64,000 nt of DNA, taken from contig NZ_FOVR01000001.1 of NCBI RefSeq assembly GCF_900115225.1, positions 434,001-498,000 on the forward strand, read 5' to 3'. Positions 9,591 through 18,714 of this stretch are shown in pieces. Positions within the stretch are counted from its first letter, which is position 1. Each line of letters begins with the position of its first letter. Source of the stretch: Cohaesibacter marisflavi (lineage in GTDB: Bacteria > Pseudomonadota > Alphaproteobacteria > Rhizobiales > Cohaesibacteraceae). A program made the translations under genes and the position numbers. A model generated the notes under the pieces. That model was not told where the DNA came from. It searched no databases and saw nothing but the letters and a program-made list of their open reading frames with translations.

Positions 9591-10919
9591 TTATTCGATT
9601 TCCGCGATGACCTCTGCCACAACACTGAAGAGCTGATCAATATGGCTCTTCTCGACGATGAGCGGTGGTGAGAGCGCGATGATGTCGCCGGTGACACGGA
9701 TCATGGCACCTTTCTCCCAGGCTTTGATCATGGCTTCCATGCCACGAGAACCCGGTGCGCCTGCGCGTGGTGCAAGCTCAATACCGGCCACAAGCCCGAG
9801 GTTGCGCAAGTCGATGACATTGCGTCCGCCCTTAAGGCTATGCACCGCATCTTCCCAGTAGGAAGAGAGAGCGGCGGCATTCTCGAATAAGCCTTCTTCG
9901 GCATAGGTATCAAGTGTCGCAAGGCCTGCAGCAGCAGCCATCGGATGACCCGAATAGGTATAGCCGTGGAACAGCTCGATGGCCGCATCGGCATGGTCCA
10001 TGGCGGACTGATAGATCTCGTTAGAGACGATTACGGCCCCAGCAGGGATGACGGCGTTGGTCAGGCCCTTTGCGGTGGTGATGATATCCGGGGTGACACC
10101 GAAATATTCCGAAGCGCTCGCCTTGCCCAGACGGCCATAGCCGGTGATGACCTCATCAAAGATCAACAGGATACCATATTGGGTGCAGATCTCGCGCAGA
10201 CGCTGCAGATAGCCCTTGGGCGGCATCAATACGCCCGTAGAACCAGCCATAGGCTCGACGATGACGGCGGCGATGGTTGAGGGATCATGCAGGGCGATGA
10301 TGTCAAGCAGCGCATTGGCTTTCTCGATGCCGCCATGTTCCGGGCAGCCGCGCGAGAAGGCATTCTTGGCAATGTCATGGGTATGAGGCAGATGGTCAAC
10401 GCCCGTCAGCAGGGAGCCGAAATGCATGCGGTTCTTTGAGATGCCACCAACAGAGATGCCACCAAAGCCAGTGCCGTGATAGCCGCGCTCACGACCGATC
10501 AGACGGGTGCGTGCTGCGTCGCCTCGGGCACGATGATAGTGCAGGGCGATCTTGAGGGCTGTATCAACTGATTCCGAGCCAGAGTTGGTAAAGAACACAT
10601 GATCCATACCTTCAGGGAATAGATCGGCCACGCGAGAGGCGAATTCAAAGGCTTTGGGATGACCAAACTGGAAGTTCGGCGCATAGTCCATCTCGGCGAC
10701 TTGCTGCTGCACTGCTTTGACAATCCGCGGCGCATTATGGCCCGCATTCACACACCATAGCCCGGCGGTGCCGTCCAGAATATCGCGTCCGTCTGCACTC
10801 TTGTAGAACATGCCGTCGGCAGAAACCACCATGCGCGGATCTTCCTTGAAGCCGCGATTGTGCGTGAAAGGCATCCAGAAACTGGATAAATCATTTGGCA
10901 TTTTGCTTTGGTTGTTCAT
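9591..10919 (-). CDS. Class III omega-amino acid:pyruvate aminotransferase
   Basis: PLP-dependent class III aminotransferase of 442 residues, closest in appearance to beta-alanine/omega-amino acid:pyruvate transaminases. Visible motifs are FFTNSGSESVDTALKIA (phosphate-binding), RGYHGTGFGG, the DEVITGYGRLG aspartate that contacts the PLP ring nitrogen, and the Schiff-base lysine in ITTAKGLTN. It would move an amino group from an omega-amino acid or amine to pyruvate. It is divergent from an XRE-cupin regulator of the PuuR class, which fits control by an amine or its product. Substrate cannot be read from sequence. Confidence 0.9.
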   Translation of the reverse strand: MNNQSKMPNDLSSFWMPFTHNRGFKEDPRMVVSADGMFYKSADGRDILDGTAGLWCVNAGHNAPRIVKAVQQQVAEMDYAPNFQFGHPKAFEFASRVADLFPEGMDHVFFTNSGSESVDTALKIALHYHRARGDAARTRLIGRERGYHGTGFGGISVGGISKNRMHFGSLLTGVDHLPHTHDIAKNAFSRGCPEHGGIEKANALLDIIALHDPSTIAAVIVEPMAGSTGVLMPPKGYLQRLREICTQYGILLIFDEVITGYGRLGKASASEYFGVTPDIITTAKGLTNAVIPAGAVIVSNEIYQSAMDHADAAIELFHGYTYSGHPMAAAAGLATLDTYAEEGLFENAAALSSYWEDAVHSLKGGRNVIDLRNLGLVAGIELAPRAGAPGSRGMEAMIKAWEKGAMIRVTGDIIALSPPLIVEKSHIDQLFSVVAEVIAEIE

Positions 10920-11093
10920 CTGGACCTCATTGGGAAAGTGATTTTGTTATCGGGCAAGTGTGCTGTGCCAGTGCAAAATGAACAAGTCTTTATTTTTGTA
11001 TCCATAACTTATTGAAAATACGTACGCCGATAGTAAAGTGTTTGGAATATTGAACAGCTGAACGGGTGTGCTTAGCGCCAGAAGAGGAATAAA

Positions 11094-11702
11094 ATGGTTG
11101 AGCCCCATTTGCCTCATACCGATTTGCCGCAAATGGGCGAAACCGAAGAGGATGTCGGCGCTGATATCGGCGAGCGCTTGCGTCAGGTCCGATTGGCTTA
11201 CGGCCTCTCCCAAAGAGCGCTGGCCAAGAAAACAGGCGTTGCCAATGCCACCATATCACAAATCGAAAGTGGGCAGTCCAACCCTTCCGTCGGCGCGCTC
11301 AAGCGGATACTGGATGGCGTGGATATGGATCTAGCCCGTTTTTTCTCGTTCGAGCTCAGCGCAGAAGGGCGATATTTCTATAAGTCGAGTGATTTGAAGG
11401 AGATCGGGCGCGGTAAGTTGTCTTTTCGACTTGTCGGCGCAGACAGGCCAGAGAAGAGCATTCAGATGCTCCATGAACGCCTCATGCCTGGGGCGGACAC
11501 TGGCCGTGTCGCTCTTAGCCACAAGGGCGAGGAATGCGGTATCGTACTTTCAGGAAGCCTTGAGGTAACGGTGGGTGACGAACGCCAGATCTTGCGACCC
11601 GGTGATGCGTGGTATTTCGAAAGCGCTCTGCCTCATCGTTTCCGCAACACGGGAGCAGAACCCTGTGTCTGTATAAGCGCCTGTTCACCGCCGACCTTCT
11701 GA
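11094..11702 (+). CDS. XRE-family regulator with C-terminal cupin domain (PuuR-like)
   Basis: A 202-residue transcription factor. The helix-turn-helix at about residues 25-80 (RLAYGLSQRALAKKTGVANA, then TISQIESGQSNPSV) is followed by a cupin fold in the C-terminal half, including KGEECGIVLSGSLEV and LRPGDAWYFESALPHRF. This architecture is typical of regulators of amine and amino acid catabolism such as PuuR. It is divergent from the omega-aminotransferase with a 174-bp shared gap, so it most likely controls that gene and itself. Effector unknown. Confidence 0.87.
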   Translation: MVEPHLPHTDLPQMGETEEDVGADIGERLRQVRLAYGLSQRALAKKTGVANATISQIESGQSNPSVGALKRILDGVDMDLARFFSFELSAEGRYFYKSSDLKEIGRGKLSFRLVGADRPEKSIQMLHERLMPGADTGRVALSHKGEECGIVLSGSLEVTVGDERQILRPGDAWYFESALPHRFRNTGAEPCVCISACSPPTF

Positions 11703-11746
11703 AAGGGTTTTAATCTCGCTAAGCTTGCGGATTGAGGATGCAAAAA

Positions 11747-11783
11747 CGGCGGGAGGTTAACGCCTGCGCTAACTCACCCGCCG
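11747..11783 (-). terminator. Terminator of the BASS transporter gene
   Basis: Imperfect inverted repeat: CGGCGGGAGGTTA (11747-11759) against TAACTCACCCGCCG. On the minus strand the stem is followed by TTTTTGC. It lies between convergent genes and serves the minus-strand transporter best. Confidence 0.65.
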
Positions 11784-11821
11784 GAATTGTTTCTATCATA
11801 GGGGCTCTTACGAGTGTCCCC

Positions 11822-12712
11822 TCATTGCTCGCTGTGTGCTTCGCTCTTGCTATCGGAAAGCTTGTTGCCGACAGCAATGAGGATGAGCACGGATACATTC
11901 ATGACCAGCGCATAAATGGACGAGGGGACCATGAAGCGTCCATTGCCCATGAATTGCGCGATCACCAGAGCCAAGGCCACATTCTGCAAACCACATTCGA
12001 TGGCAATCGTCAGGGCCTGCTTAGCGCTCAGTTTGAACAGGCGGCTGAACAGCAGAGCGGAGCCAATCGCTGCCAGATTGAGCAGAATGACCGCAGGCCC
12101 AACCGTGCTCCAGTGGGCCATGATGCTGTTCCACTCGCTATAGAAGGAGTTGACAACAATGGCTGCAAAGATTGCCGATGCGACAAATTTGGCAGGTTTT
12201 TCAATGCGGCTGGCAAAGTTTGGCAGAAAGCGGCAAATCGCCATGCCGATTGCCAGGGGCAAAGCAGAAATAGCCAGAACTTTCAGAGCGGTTTCGCCGA
12301 ATGGCAGGGCATAAAGCTCGCTGCTGCTCGGGCCATCCACGCCCGAGCCGCTAAAGACGATGAAGGCAATGGAAAGCACCGTCGGGATGGTGATGAAAGC
12401 AACCAGATTGGTAAGGATCGTCAGTGAAATGGACAACGCTGTTTTGCCGCGAGCCAAAACCGTGAGCAAGTTGGAAGAAATTCCACCCGGTGCCGACGCC
12501 AGAATGATGAGGCCGATGGCATAAACGGTATCAAGGCGCGTAACCAGAGCAACGCACAGGGCGATCAACGGCAGAAAAACTAGCTGAGCAAGCAGACCTG
12601 CACCGACAGCATTCCATTGGCGTGGCAACGCCTTGAAGTCAGACAGGCGAACCGAAAGACCGACTGTCATCATGATGAGAGCCAGACCGATGGGAATAAG
12701 GGGTGTATTCAC
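11822..12712 (-). CDS. Bile acid:sodium symporter (BASS) family transporter
   Basis: Integral membrane protein of 296 residues with about nine hydrophobic helices. The BASS-family core appears as LASAPGGISSNLLTVLARG (sodium-site helix) and IECGLQNVALALVIA (the second crossed helix). Bacterial BASS members move organic anions such as pantoate, keto acids or bile acids with sodium; the cargo here is unknown. It stands alone between a terminator and the PCu(A)C gene. A 40-codon reading frame opens on the other strand 5 bp from its start (12717-12838), too weak to call. Confidence 0.85.
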   Translation of the reverse strand: MNTPLIPIGLALIMMTVGLSVRLSDFKALPRQWNAVGAGLLAQLVFLPLIALCVALVTRLDTVYAIGLIILASAPGGISSNLLTVLARGKTALSISLTILTNLVAFITIPTVLSIAFIVFSGSGVDGPSSSELYALPFGETALKVLAISALPLAIGMAICRFLPNFASRIEKPAKFVASAIFAAIVVNSFYSEWNSIMAHWSTVGPAVILLNLAAIGSALLFSRLFKLSAKQALTIAIECGLQNVALALVIAQFMGNGRFMVPSSIYALVMNVSVLILIAVGNKLSDSKSEAHSEQ

Positions 12713-12995
12713 AGGATGACCTTTTCTTTTTATTGGCCAGAAGAGATGGATCGTTGGGCGCTGCGCTATCGGGATATGCTGGTTGATAGAGGCGACTGGT
12801 TTGCCCGTGCGACCTTGGAAATACTCACAATGACCTAAGGTGTCTCACTTAGTTGCATAGTTTAATGAACAAGAGCGCATTAATAAAGTAGGTGAGAGAG
12901 ATAAAATTCGCATTTCCGTAGGAACTGACTTAATGGAAAAATCAGCCACTAAGGATGCGTAAGAGAGTTACACCTAGGTAAAAGTGGGAGACATC

Positions 12996-13454
12996 GTGAA
13001 AAAACTGATTATTGGCGCAATGGCCATGGGCCTGTCATGTTTGGCTGCAGAGGCTGCTGAATGGAAAGTGGGAGATATTACGGTTTCCGCTCCCTTTGCA
13101 CGTGCGTCTGCCGGAATGGCAAATGCGGGCGGTGGTTTCATGCAGATCACCAACGAAGGGGATGCTGATCGCCTCATTGCAGCCAGCGCAGATGTTGGAA
13201 AAATGACCGAACTGCACACGCATATCAAGGATGGCGATGTGATGCGCATGCGTCAGGTGGAAGCAATCGACGTGCCAGCTCATGGAGAAGTGGCGCTTAA
13301 GCCGGGCAGCTATCATGTGATGTTCATGAAGCTGAAGGCCCCGCTGAAGAAGGGCGAGACATTCCCGCTGGAGTTGACATTCGAGAAGGCTGGCAAGGTT
13401 ACAATTGAAGTGCCTGTTGCTGGCGTCGGCGCAAAGTCCGCACCACAGATGTAA
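12996..13454 (+). CDS. Periplasmic copper chaperone PCu(A)C
   Basis: Copper(I) chaperone of the PCu(A)C family (DUF461), which delivers copper to cytochrome oxidase. The GTG at 12996 follows GGGAG and opens a signal peptide (MKKLIIGAMAMGLSCLAAEA), so it is preferred to the GTG at 12984. The conserved copper ligands read MTELHTH, then MRM, and later HVMFM, matching the H(M)X10MX21HXM pattern. About 152 residues. It stands alone without SCO or oxidase genes nearby. Confidence 0.88.
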   Translation: MKKLIIGAMAMGLSCLAAEAAEWKVGDITVSAPFARASAGMANAGGGFMQITNEGDADRLIAASADVGKMTELHTHIKDGDVMRMRQVEAIDVPAHGEVALKPGSYHVMFMKLKAPLKKGETFPLELTFEKAGKVTIEVPVAGVGAKSAPQM

Positions 13455-13476
13455 ATTTGCCTTGAACGGATAAAGG

Positions 13477-13504
13477 GCTGCAGCGACACCATTGTTGCTG
13501 CAGC
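13477..13504 (+). terminator. Possible terminator between PCu(A)C gene and the MenA-like gene
   Basis: GCTGCAGC (13477-13484) is repeated as its own reverse complement at 13497-13504, giving a stem with a 12-nt loop between two convergent genes. There is no clear T-run, so activity is uncertain. Confidence 0.4.
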
Positions 13505-13519
13505 TCCAATGGCGTCCGC

Positions 13520-14488
13520 TTAGCTTAGCAGCATGATGAGAAGAAAGGCGAACAGCCACTGCAACTGGAACATGGATGTTCCCAGCAGACACTGATTCTG
13601 CAACGGAGCCGTTTCTGCCAGAAAGAACCGGCGAATGGGCATCGCCAGAGCATAGATCATCAGCAACCCGGCGATAATCAGACTGACAAGGCTCAGTGTG
13701 CCCAGGTGGATCATGCTATTGACGTGCACCAGCCCAACACAGGAAAATAGCATCAGGATGGCATAGAGGCGCCTTGCGGCGTGCGGTCCGATCTGAATAA
13801 CCAGCGTGTGGCGCCCGCCTTCCGCATCGCCGATGCGATCTCGAAAATTGTTGACCACAAGAACCGCAGCAGCAGGCAATCCGATATAGAAACCGGCCCA
13901 GAAGCTCTCGACAGTCCATGTTCCTGTGAGCAGATAGGCGCTGCCCATAACCGACATGATGCCAAAAAAGCAGATGACAAAGACTTCCCCGAATGGAGAA
14001 CCGGAGATCGGGTAGGGGCCGGAGGAATAGCCAAAGGCGCAAATGATGCCCACAATGCCGATAAGCAGAATGGGCCAGCCGCCCACATAGACCAGATAGA
14101 GGCCACAAAGCGCTGCGAGCAACAGAAACAGAAAGGCCGCCAAGCGCACCTGCCAGGGTTTGAGCAGCCCTAGAGAAGTCACGCGGGGCGGACCGAGCCG
14201 TTCGCTTGCCTGATCAAGGCCCGATGAGGCGTCGGCTGCGTCATTCCACAGGTTGGTTGCAATCTGAATGCTGACAGACGACAGAATGATGATGGGAAAG
14301 ACAATCCAGTCTGCAGAGAGCTGCGCGCCAAATACAATAAGGCCAGCCAGCAAAACGGGGCTGAGGGATAGAATAAGCGTTTTGGGTCGCATCGCCATCA
14401 GCCACACCGATGACCAACTGACATTATTCTGAAACCGCTCAGCCATATTCATATCTGTACGAGCCAAAAGGAACCTCTCAGGGCGCAT
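13520..14488 (-). CDS. menA: UbiA-family prenyltransferase, MenA-like
   Basis: Membrane prenyltransferase of 322 residues with about eight or nine helices. The first aspartate-rich motif is IATNLWNDAADASSGLDQ and is followed by RLGPPRVTSLGLL, a pairing characteristic of MenA (1,4-dihydroxy-2-naphthoate polyprenyltransferase) rather than UbiA. The second motif is NNFRDRIGDAEGGRHTL. MenA makes demethylmenaquinone. No other men or mqn gene is in the window. Most alphaproteobacteria rely on ubiquinone, so the enzyme may serve another aromatic acceptor. The start could be an internal ATG (MNMAERF) 36 bp in. Family is firm, substrate less so. Confidence 0.75.
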   Translation of the reverse strand: MRPERFLLARTDMNMAERFQNNVSWSSVWLMAMRPKTLILSLSPVLLAGLIVFGAQLSADWIVFPIIILSSVSIQIATNLWNDAADASSGLDQASERLGPPRVTSLGLLKPWQVRLAAFLFLLLAALCGLYLVYVGGWPILLIGIVGIICAFGYSSGPYPISGSPFGEVFVICFFGIMSVMGSAYLLTGTWTVESFWAGFYIGLPAAAVLVVNNFRDRIGDAEGGRHTLVIQIGPHAARRLYAILMLFSCVGLVHVNSMIHLGTLSLVSLIIAGLLMIYALAMPIRRFFLAETAPLQNQCLLGTSMFQLQWLFAFLLIMLLS

Positions 14489-14684
14489 TGATCAAGTGTA
14501 GACGAAACCTTCTTCAGGCGTTGCTACACTACTTTTGGTCTAAATAAAATTCCTGAATCGAAATTCGTCTTAGGAATCGCAAGCTTTGCGCCAAAAAGTG
14601 AATAAAGGTTACAAAACGGCAACCTGTACTCGTATTCGGGCGTAAATGCCTACCCAAGCCTTGAAAGCTTGCCTGGCTGCGCGG

Positions 14685-15320
14685 TCAATCCAGATAAACA
14701 ATGGACTTTTTCTCAACACTGATGTCCTGACGAATGGATTGTAGCGTCTTGATCAACACTGGATCATTCATTTGGTCGATGGCATGATAAAGCGCCTCGT
14801 CACTCATACCTGACAAGCAATCGGTCAGAATTGGCGCCAATTGCTCAGCGGGATAGAGTTTGAGGAGATCAACGGCATGGAATTGAATGAATACCAGCCC
14901 GTTGAGATCTTCCAGCAATTGCGCCCGGCCAGTTTCATCTTCGCTCTTGCCAAGCACAAGGTCTCGGACGATCGCACAATCTGCTTCATCATACCCATTG
15001 GCGGCCATAATTTGAGAAATTCTCTTGGCGCTGTGTTCGCGTTTGCGGCCTTCTATGACGGCTACATTTTCTTGTGGAGGCGTTCCGTCCGCTTCTTCAA
15101 ACTGCCAGCTTTCCAGCGTTTGGGCCCGAGCTGCAATCTTGACCAGATCATCAGCCGTAGGGGCGAACTCTTCGCACACGAGACTTAGTCTGAAACCGCG
15201 CAGTAATTCGGTAGGCACAGCGGCAGTTCCTTGCGGAGCCGTCATGCGGGGATCTTGCGCGTTGGTCTGATCAATAATTTCAAAAATATCTTCAAGCGGT
15301 GTCTTTTCAAGCGGTGTCAT
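14685..15320 (-). CDS. DUF4202-like protein
   Basis: Soluble protein of about 211 residues. The pattern resembles DUF4202: an opening DIFEIIDQTNAQDPR, then IAARAQTLESWQ (family RAQHIRRWE), REHSAKRISQIMAANGYDEA, and LLEDLNGLVFIQFHAVDLL. Several of the family's usual aromatic and histidine positions are changed, so this is a divergent member. Function of DUF4202 is not known. The start is uncertain: ATG at 15320 is taken; a TTG at 15362 would add 14 residues. It stands upstream of and divergent from a hybrid histidine kinase. Confidence 0.65.
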   Translation of the reverse strand: MTPLEKTPLEDIFEIIDQTNAQDPRMTAPQGTAAVPTELLRGFRLSLVCEEFAPTADDLVKIAARAQTLESWQFEEADGTPPQENVAVIEGRKREHSAKRISQIMAANGYDEADCAIVRDLVLGKSEDETGRAQLLEDLNGLVFIQFHAVDLLKLYPAEQLAPILTDCLSGMSDEALYHAIDQMNDPVLIKTLQSIRQDISVEKKSIVYLD

Positions 15321-15604
15321 GGGGGGACTCGTTGCGTGAAAGGAAAGGGAATGGAACGGCAAAGGTTTGATGTCGAGATTGCCCTTGGAAAAATCAAAGG
15401 GCGTTGCAATTTACAACTTCAGCCTATCTATAAAGTCAAAAAGACGCAAACTTTCTTCGAAATACGAATTAGTACTTATCTAATAACTGATTTAAACTAT
15501 TGAAATATATGCATAACTAGTGACAATATGAGATGATTGGGACCATTCGCAGAAAGCGGCCAGCCGCCGCAGTAGCGACGACGAGCGCAAGACGTGTGAG
15601 CACT

Positions 15605-17407
15605 ATGTATCTTCTCGATGCCTTCAGGAAACCGCTTCCCGAGAACAGCGTGCATGAACATGTCAATGTTTTCCTGAAAACACCGGATTCCATCTATCTT
15701 GGGCATATAGCAAGTGCTGCAGTCCTCATTTTTATTGCCAGCAGCAATGCTTCTGTACCTACATGGTTTCTGATCCTTTGGGGTATTTTGGAAATCATCT
15801 TCTACCCACTGCTGATGGAGGTCTGGCGGCGTACTTATATGCGGATTAGGCCTAGCAAACGCACGCCTTATCTCTGGATAGGCCTGATGGATTATCTCAG
15901 CCTTGTTGTGGGGGCCAGTTGGGGCGTGATGACCTTTGTCAGCCTCAATCCTGATAATGTTGCGCACTTTGCGATCCAGATGTCCATTGCAGCCGGAGCG
16001 ACGGCTGCGGCCGTTCGTTCACTGGGCGTTTTTCCGCGATCCTTCGCCCTGTATGCTGTGCCTTATCTGGGGCTATTGTCCTTGCGGCTCATTCTGCTAG
16101 GAGACGAATTCATTCTCCTCGGCGGGCTTGTGCTCGTTTTCCTCTCCATGATGCTGCGCTTTGGCCATGACACGCTGGAATCCGTGTCGCAATATATTCA
16201 AATCAGCAACGAGAATCTCGACCTAGCTCAGCGCTATCGGGAAGCGGCCGAGGCAGCACGTCACGCCAACCGTGAAAAGACACGCCTCCTGGCTGCCGCT
16301 AGCCATGATTTGCGCCAACCATTGCATGCCATCGGTCTGCATATCGAGACATTGCCCCTCAAGACAATGGATGAAAAAAGCCGAGAGACGCTTGGCCGTA
16401 TCCGCTCCTCTTTGCAGACACTGTCCAAGCTTTTCAACTCGGTGCTGGATGTCAGTTTGCTTGACAGTGGCAAGGTGCAGGTGCGTCCTTCGCTTTTTGA
16501 TCTCGAAGATATGCTCAACCATGTGCTTGATGACTACGAGCCATTGGCTGAGATTGCCCACGTCACCTTGATGCTCGAATGCCCCAAGGTCGGAATTCTG
16601 GCTGACGGTATATTGGTGCGGCGCATGGTGCAAAATCTGCTGTCCAACGCCATTCGTCATTCCGGCGGAGGCTTTGCGCGCATTCTTGTCGAGCAGGCGG
16701 GAGAGGATCTGAGCATATCTGTCTGCGATGACGGTCCGGGCATTCCGGCAGAGCATCAAGCTGTCATTTTCGAAGAATTTACGCAGATTAAAAAAAGGCG
16801 TCAACGGATCATGCCCAACATGGACACGTCCGATCAGGTCGAGAAGGGGCTCGGGCTGGGATTGGCGATCGTCCGGCGGCTTGCCGACCTCCAGAATATC
16901 GCGCTTGATCTTGATACAAGCCCGTCGGGCACCAAGATCACGCTTAGGGGCTTTAAAAGCGCACCCCTGTCACAGAAAAGAAAGCCATCCAAAGGGGCGT
17001 CAGATCGCATTGGGGCAGTCTTCGGTTACAAGAGGATCCTTGTGGTGGATGATGATGAAGGAACGCGGCAGGCAACGGCTAGTTTGTTGCAAGCGTGGGG
17101 GTGCCAGTTGGCAACTGCTGAAAGTCTGGAAGCTCTGGATGACATCGAAGGGCCAATTGACCTCATCATCTCGGACTTTTCATTCCCAGCCCGATATACC
17201 GGTCTTGACATCATTAAGAAGGCTCGGATGCGTTATGGCAAAGACCTGAAAGCGCTTGTTATATCGGGAGATCTTTCTGACGAGGTGCATCAGCGCGTCA
17301 GCCGGGAAAAACTGCTTCTCATCCATAAACCGGTTCAGCCGGTTCAGCTGCGATCCGCCATGCTCGGCTTGTTTTCCAGTGATAGCGACGCGCAAGTCAT
17401 CTCGTAA
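15605..17407 (+). CDS. Membrane-bound hybrid histidine kinase with C-terminal receiver
   Basis: About 600 residues. The N-terminal 190 residues hold five or six membrane helices with short loops, suggesting sensing in or near the membrane. A coiled segment leads to the HisKA domain, with the phospho-accepting histidine in AAASHDLRQPLHAIG. The HATPase domain follows, with the N-box near LLSNAIRHS, DDGPGI (G1) and GLGLGLAIVRRL (G2). The receiver at the end has DDDEGTRQA, phospho-aspartate in LIISDFSFPA and lysine in HKPVQPVQL. It faces a LuxR response regulator 53 bp away in convergent orientation, its likely partner. An ATG at 15533 would add 24 basic residues. Confidence 0.88.
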   Translation: MYLLDAFRKPLPENSVHEHVNVFLKTPDSIYLGHIASAAVLIFIASSNASVPTWFLILWGILEIIFYPLLMEVWRRTYMRIRPSKRTPYLWIGLMDYLSLVVGASWGVMTFVSLNPDNVAHFAIQMSIAAGATAAAVRSLGVFPRSFALYAVPYLGLLSLRLILLGDEFILLGGLVLVFLSMMLRFGHDTLESVSQYIQISNENLDLAQRYREAAEAARHANREKTRLLAAASHDLRQPLHAIGLHIETLPLKTMDEKSRETLGRIRSSLQTLSKLFNSVLDVSLLDSGKVQVRPSLFDLEDMLNHVLDDYEPLAEIAHVTLMLECPKVGILADGILVRRMVQNLLSNAIRHSGGGFARILVEQAGEDLSISVCDDGPGIPAEHQAVIFEEFTQIKKRRQRIMPNMDTSDQVEKGLGLGLAIVRRLADLQNIALDLDTSPSGTKITLRGFKSAPLSQKRKPSKGASDRIGAVFGYKRILVVDDDEGTRQATASLLQAWGCQLATAESLEALDDIEGPIDLIISDFSFPARYTGLDIIKKARMRYGKDLKALVISGDLSDEVHQRVSREKLLLIHKPVQPVQLRSAMLGLFSSDSDAQVIS

Positions 17408-17460
17408 CATATCCATCATGGTATGATGCCAATGCATCGAGGGACATGATGAACAGGCTA

Positions 17461-18084
17461 TCAATTCAGTCCATAGCTCGCCGCAATGGCCGACGCCGCG
17501 GCCCGGTTCGAGACGCCCAGATTTTTCATCAGGGCTGAAACATGACTGCGGACCGTGAAGGGCGATAGATCCAGCTCGCGAGCGATTTCCTTATTCGAAA
17601 GGCCGTGGCGCAGCAGCTTGAGAATCTCGATCTGGCGTGGTGTCAACTCATCCAGTGCAGGTTTGATCAGGCCGTTGACGTCAGGCGAAAGCCCCTCATC
17701 GCTCAGGCGAACCTCGATATTGCCCTTCATGACGCTTTCCACCGCTTGGAGCATTTGATCGGAAGAAACGGATTTCGAGACGTATCCATTCACGCCAAGC
17801 GCCATGATATGATCAACCTCGGCGGGGTCATTCATCATCGAAACCGCAATGATCGGGCAAAGGGAAAAGGTCTGCCTGAGCCGTTTCAGGTCGCGCATAT
17901 AGTCAAAGCCGGGAAACAGCAGGTCAGAGATGATCAGATCCGGATCGGGTGCGGCAGAAATCTGCGCATTGAGATCACTGGCGTCGCCTGCCTCGTCAAT
18001 GCTTGCCTCCGGAAACAGACCGGACAACAATTGCTTCATGCCGGTTCTGTATAAAGGATGGTCGTCTGCCAGAATGATCCGCAT
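17461..18084 (-). CDS. LuxR/NarL-family response regulator
   Basis: A 207-residue two-domain regulator. The receiver has ILADDHPLYR at the start, phospho-aspartate in LIISDLLFPGFD and lysine in YVSKSVSSDQM. The C-terminal LuxR helix-turn-helix reads LTPRQIEILKLLRHGLSNKE and IARELDLSPFTVRSHVSALM. It is convergent with the hybrid histidine kinase; family and proximity suggest they act together. Target genes are not evident. Confidence 0.9.
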   Translation of the reverse strand: MRIILADDHPLYRTGMKQLLSGLFPEASIDEAGDASDLNAQISAAPDPDLIISDLLFPGFDYMRDLKRLRQTFSLCPIIAVSMMNDPAEVDHIMALGVNGYVSKSVSSDQMLQAVESVMKGNIEVRLSDEGLSPDVNGLIKPALDELTPRQIEILKLLRHGLSNKEIARELDLSPFTVRSHVSALMKNLGVSNRAAASAIAASYGLN

Positions 18085-18217
18085 AAGGAATCCTCCCCGA
18101 TAATCAAAAGGGTTGAATGAAGAGCCGGGGCCAAAAAGAGTGGTCTATGAGGATAAGTGTCCAATGAAGGTGCCGAACTGTCCAGAGCTACATCTGTACA
18201 AGCCCGGCGACCGGTCA

Positions 18218-18556
18218 TTAGTGGTCTGATTTCGCGAGGAAATGGTGATCAAGGCCAGTGTCATAATCGAGCCCTTCACGGGTAAGGACGATTGGCGGCA
18301 CGTCCTTGTCGTTGACAAGCCCTTTACGCGCAAGCGCTGTCCAAACGGCCCGGTTGTTGAAGCCCGTTGCATCGGCGCTGTTTACGACATACTCGCCAAC
18401 ATGCAGATGGTCACCATGGGCATGCGGCAGGCGGAGAATGGTAATCGTGCCATCGGTGTTCCATGCCTCATCCGGCTGAGAGCGCGCCAGAATCTGGGTC
18501 AGGACAAGGGTCTTCAATTGCAGTTTATTGAGTTTAAGCGGATTGACGCGCTTCAT
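18218..18556 (-). CDS. Small conserved hypothetical protein
   Basis: Protein of 112 residues starting MKRVNPLKLNKLQLKTLVLT at the ATG 18554-18556; a longer frame upstream to 18703 lacks a plausible start. It contains a histidine-rich LPHAHGDHLHVGEYVV segment and a following winged-helix-like stretch (TGFNNRAVWTALARKGLV). I do not recognise a characterised family. The histidine cluster could bind metal. It is upstream of and on the same strand as the response regulator. Confidence 0.6.
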   Translation of the reverse strand: MKRVNPLKLNKLQLKTLVLTQILARSQPDEAWNTDGTITILRLPHAHGDHLHVGEYVVNSADATGFNNRAVWTALARKGLVNDKDVPPIVLTREGLDYDTGLDHHFLAKSDH

Positions 18557-18714
18557 GAGGACGAAACCTTTCACAAAAAACAAGAACGGAGCAGCAATCT
18601 GTTGGCCGCGGCCGCTTTCGGTGCCCTGAGGCGAATGGTCGGACGCATCGGCCCGACCAGAATTGATGTCTTTAACAAACCACAGCTGAGGCGTAAACGC
18701 CAATGGCTTGCTTG

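Noticed and set aside
8483-9697. 404-codon minus-strand frame opposite aglK
   Set aside because: Shadow of the clear ATPase gene; it also runs through the terminators.
12717-12838. 40-codon frame MTFSFYWPEEMDRWALRYRD next to the BASS gene start
   Set aside because: Reads like protein, but it is short, has no clear ribosome site and no recognised relative; may be a gene remnant.
17408-17460. Terminator between the histidine kinase and response regulator
   Set aside because: CATCATGGTATGATG gives only a 6-bp AT-rich stem without a T-run.
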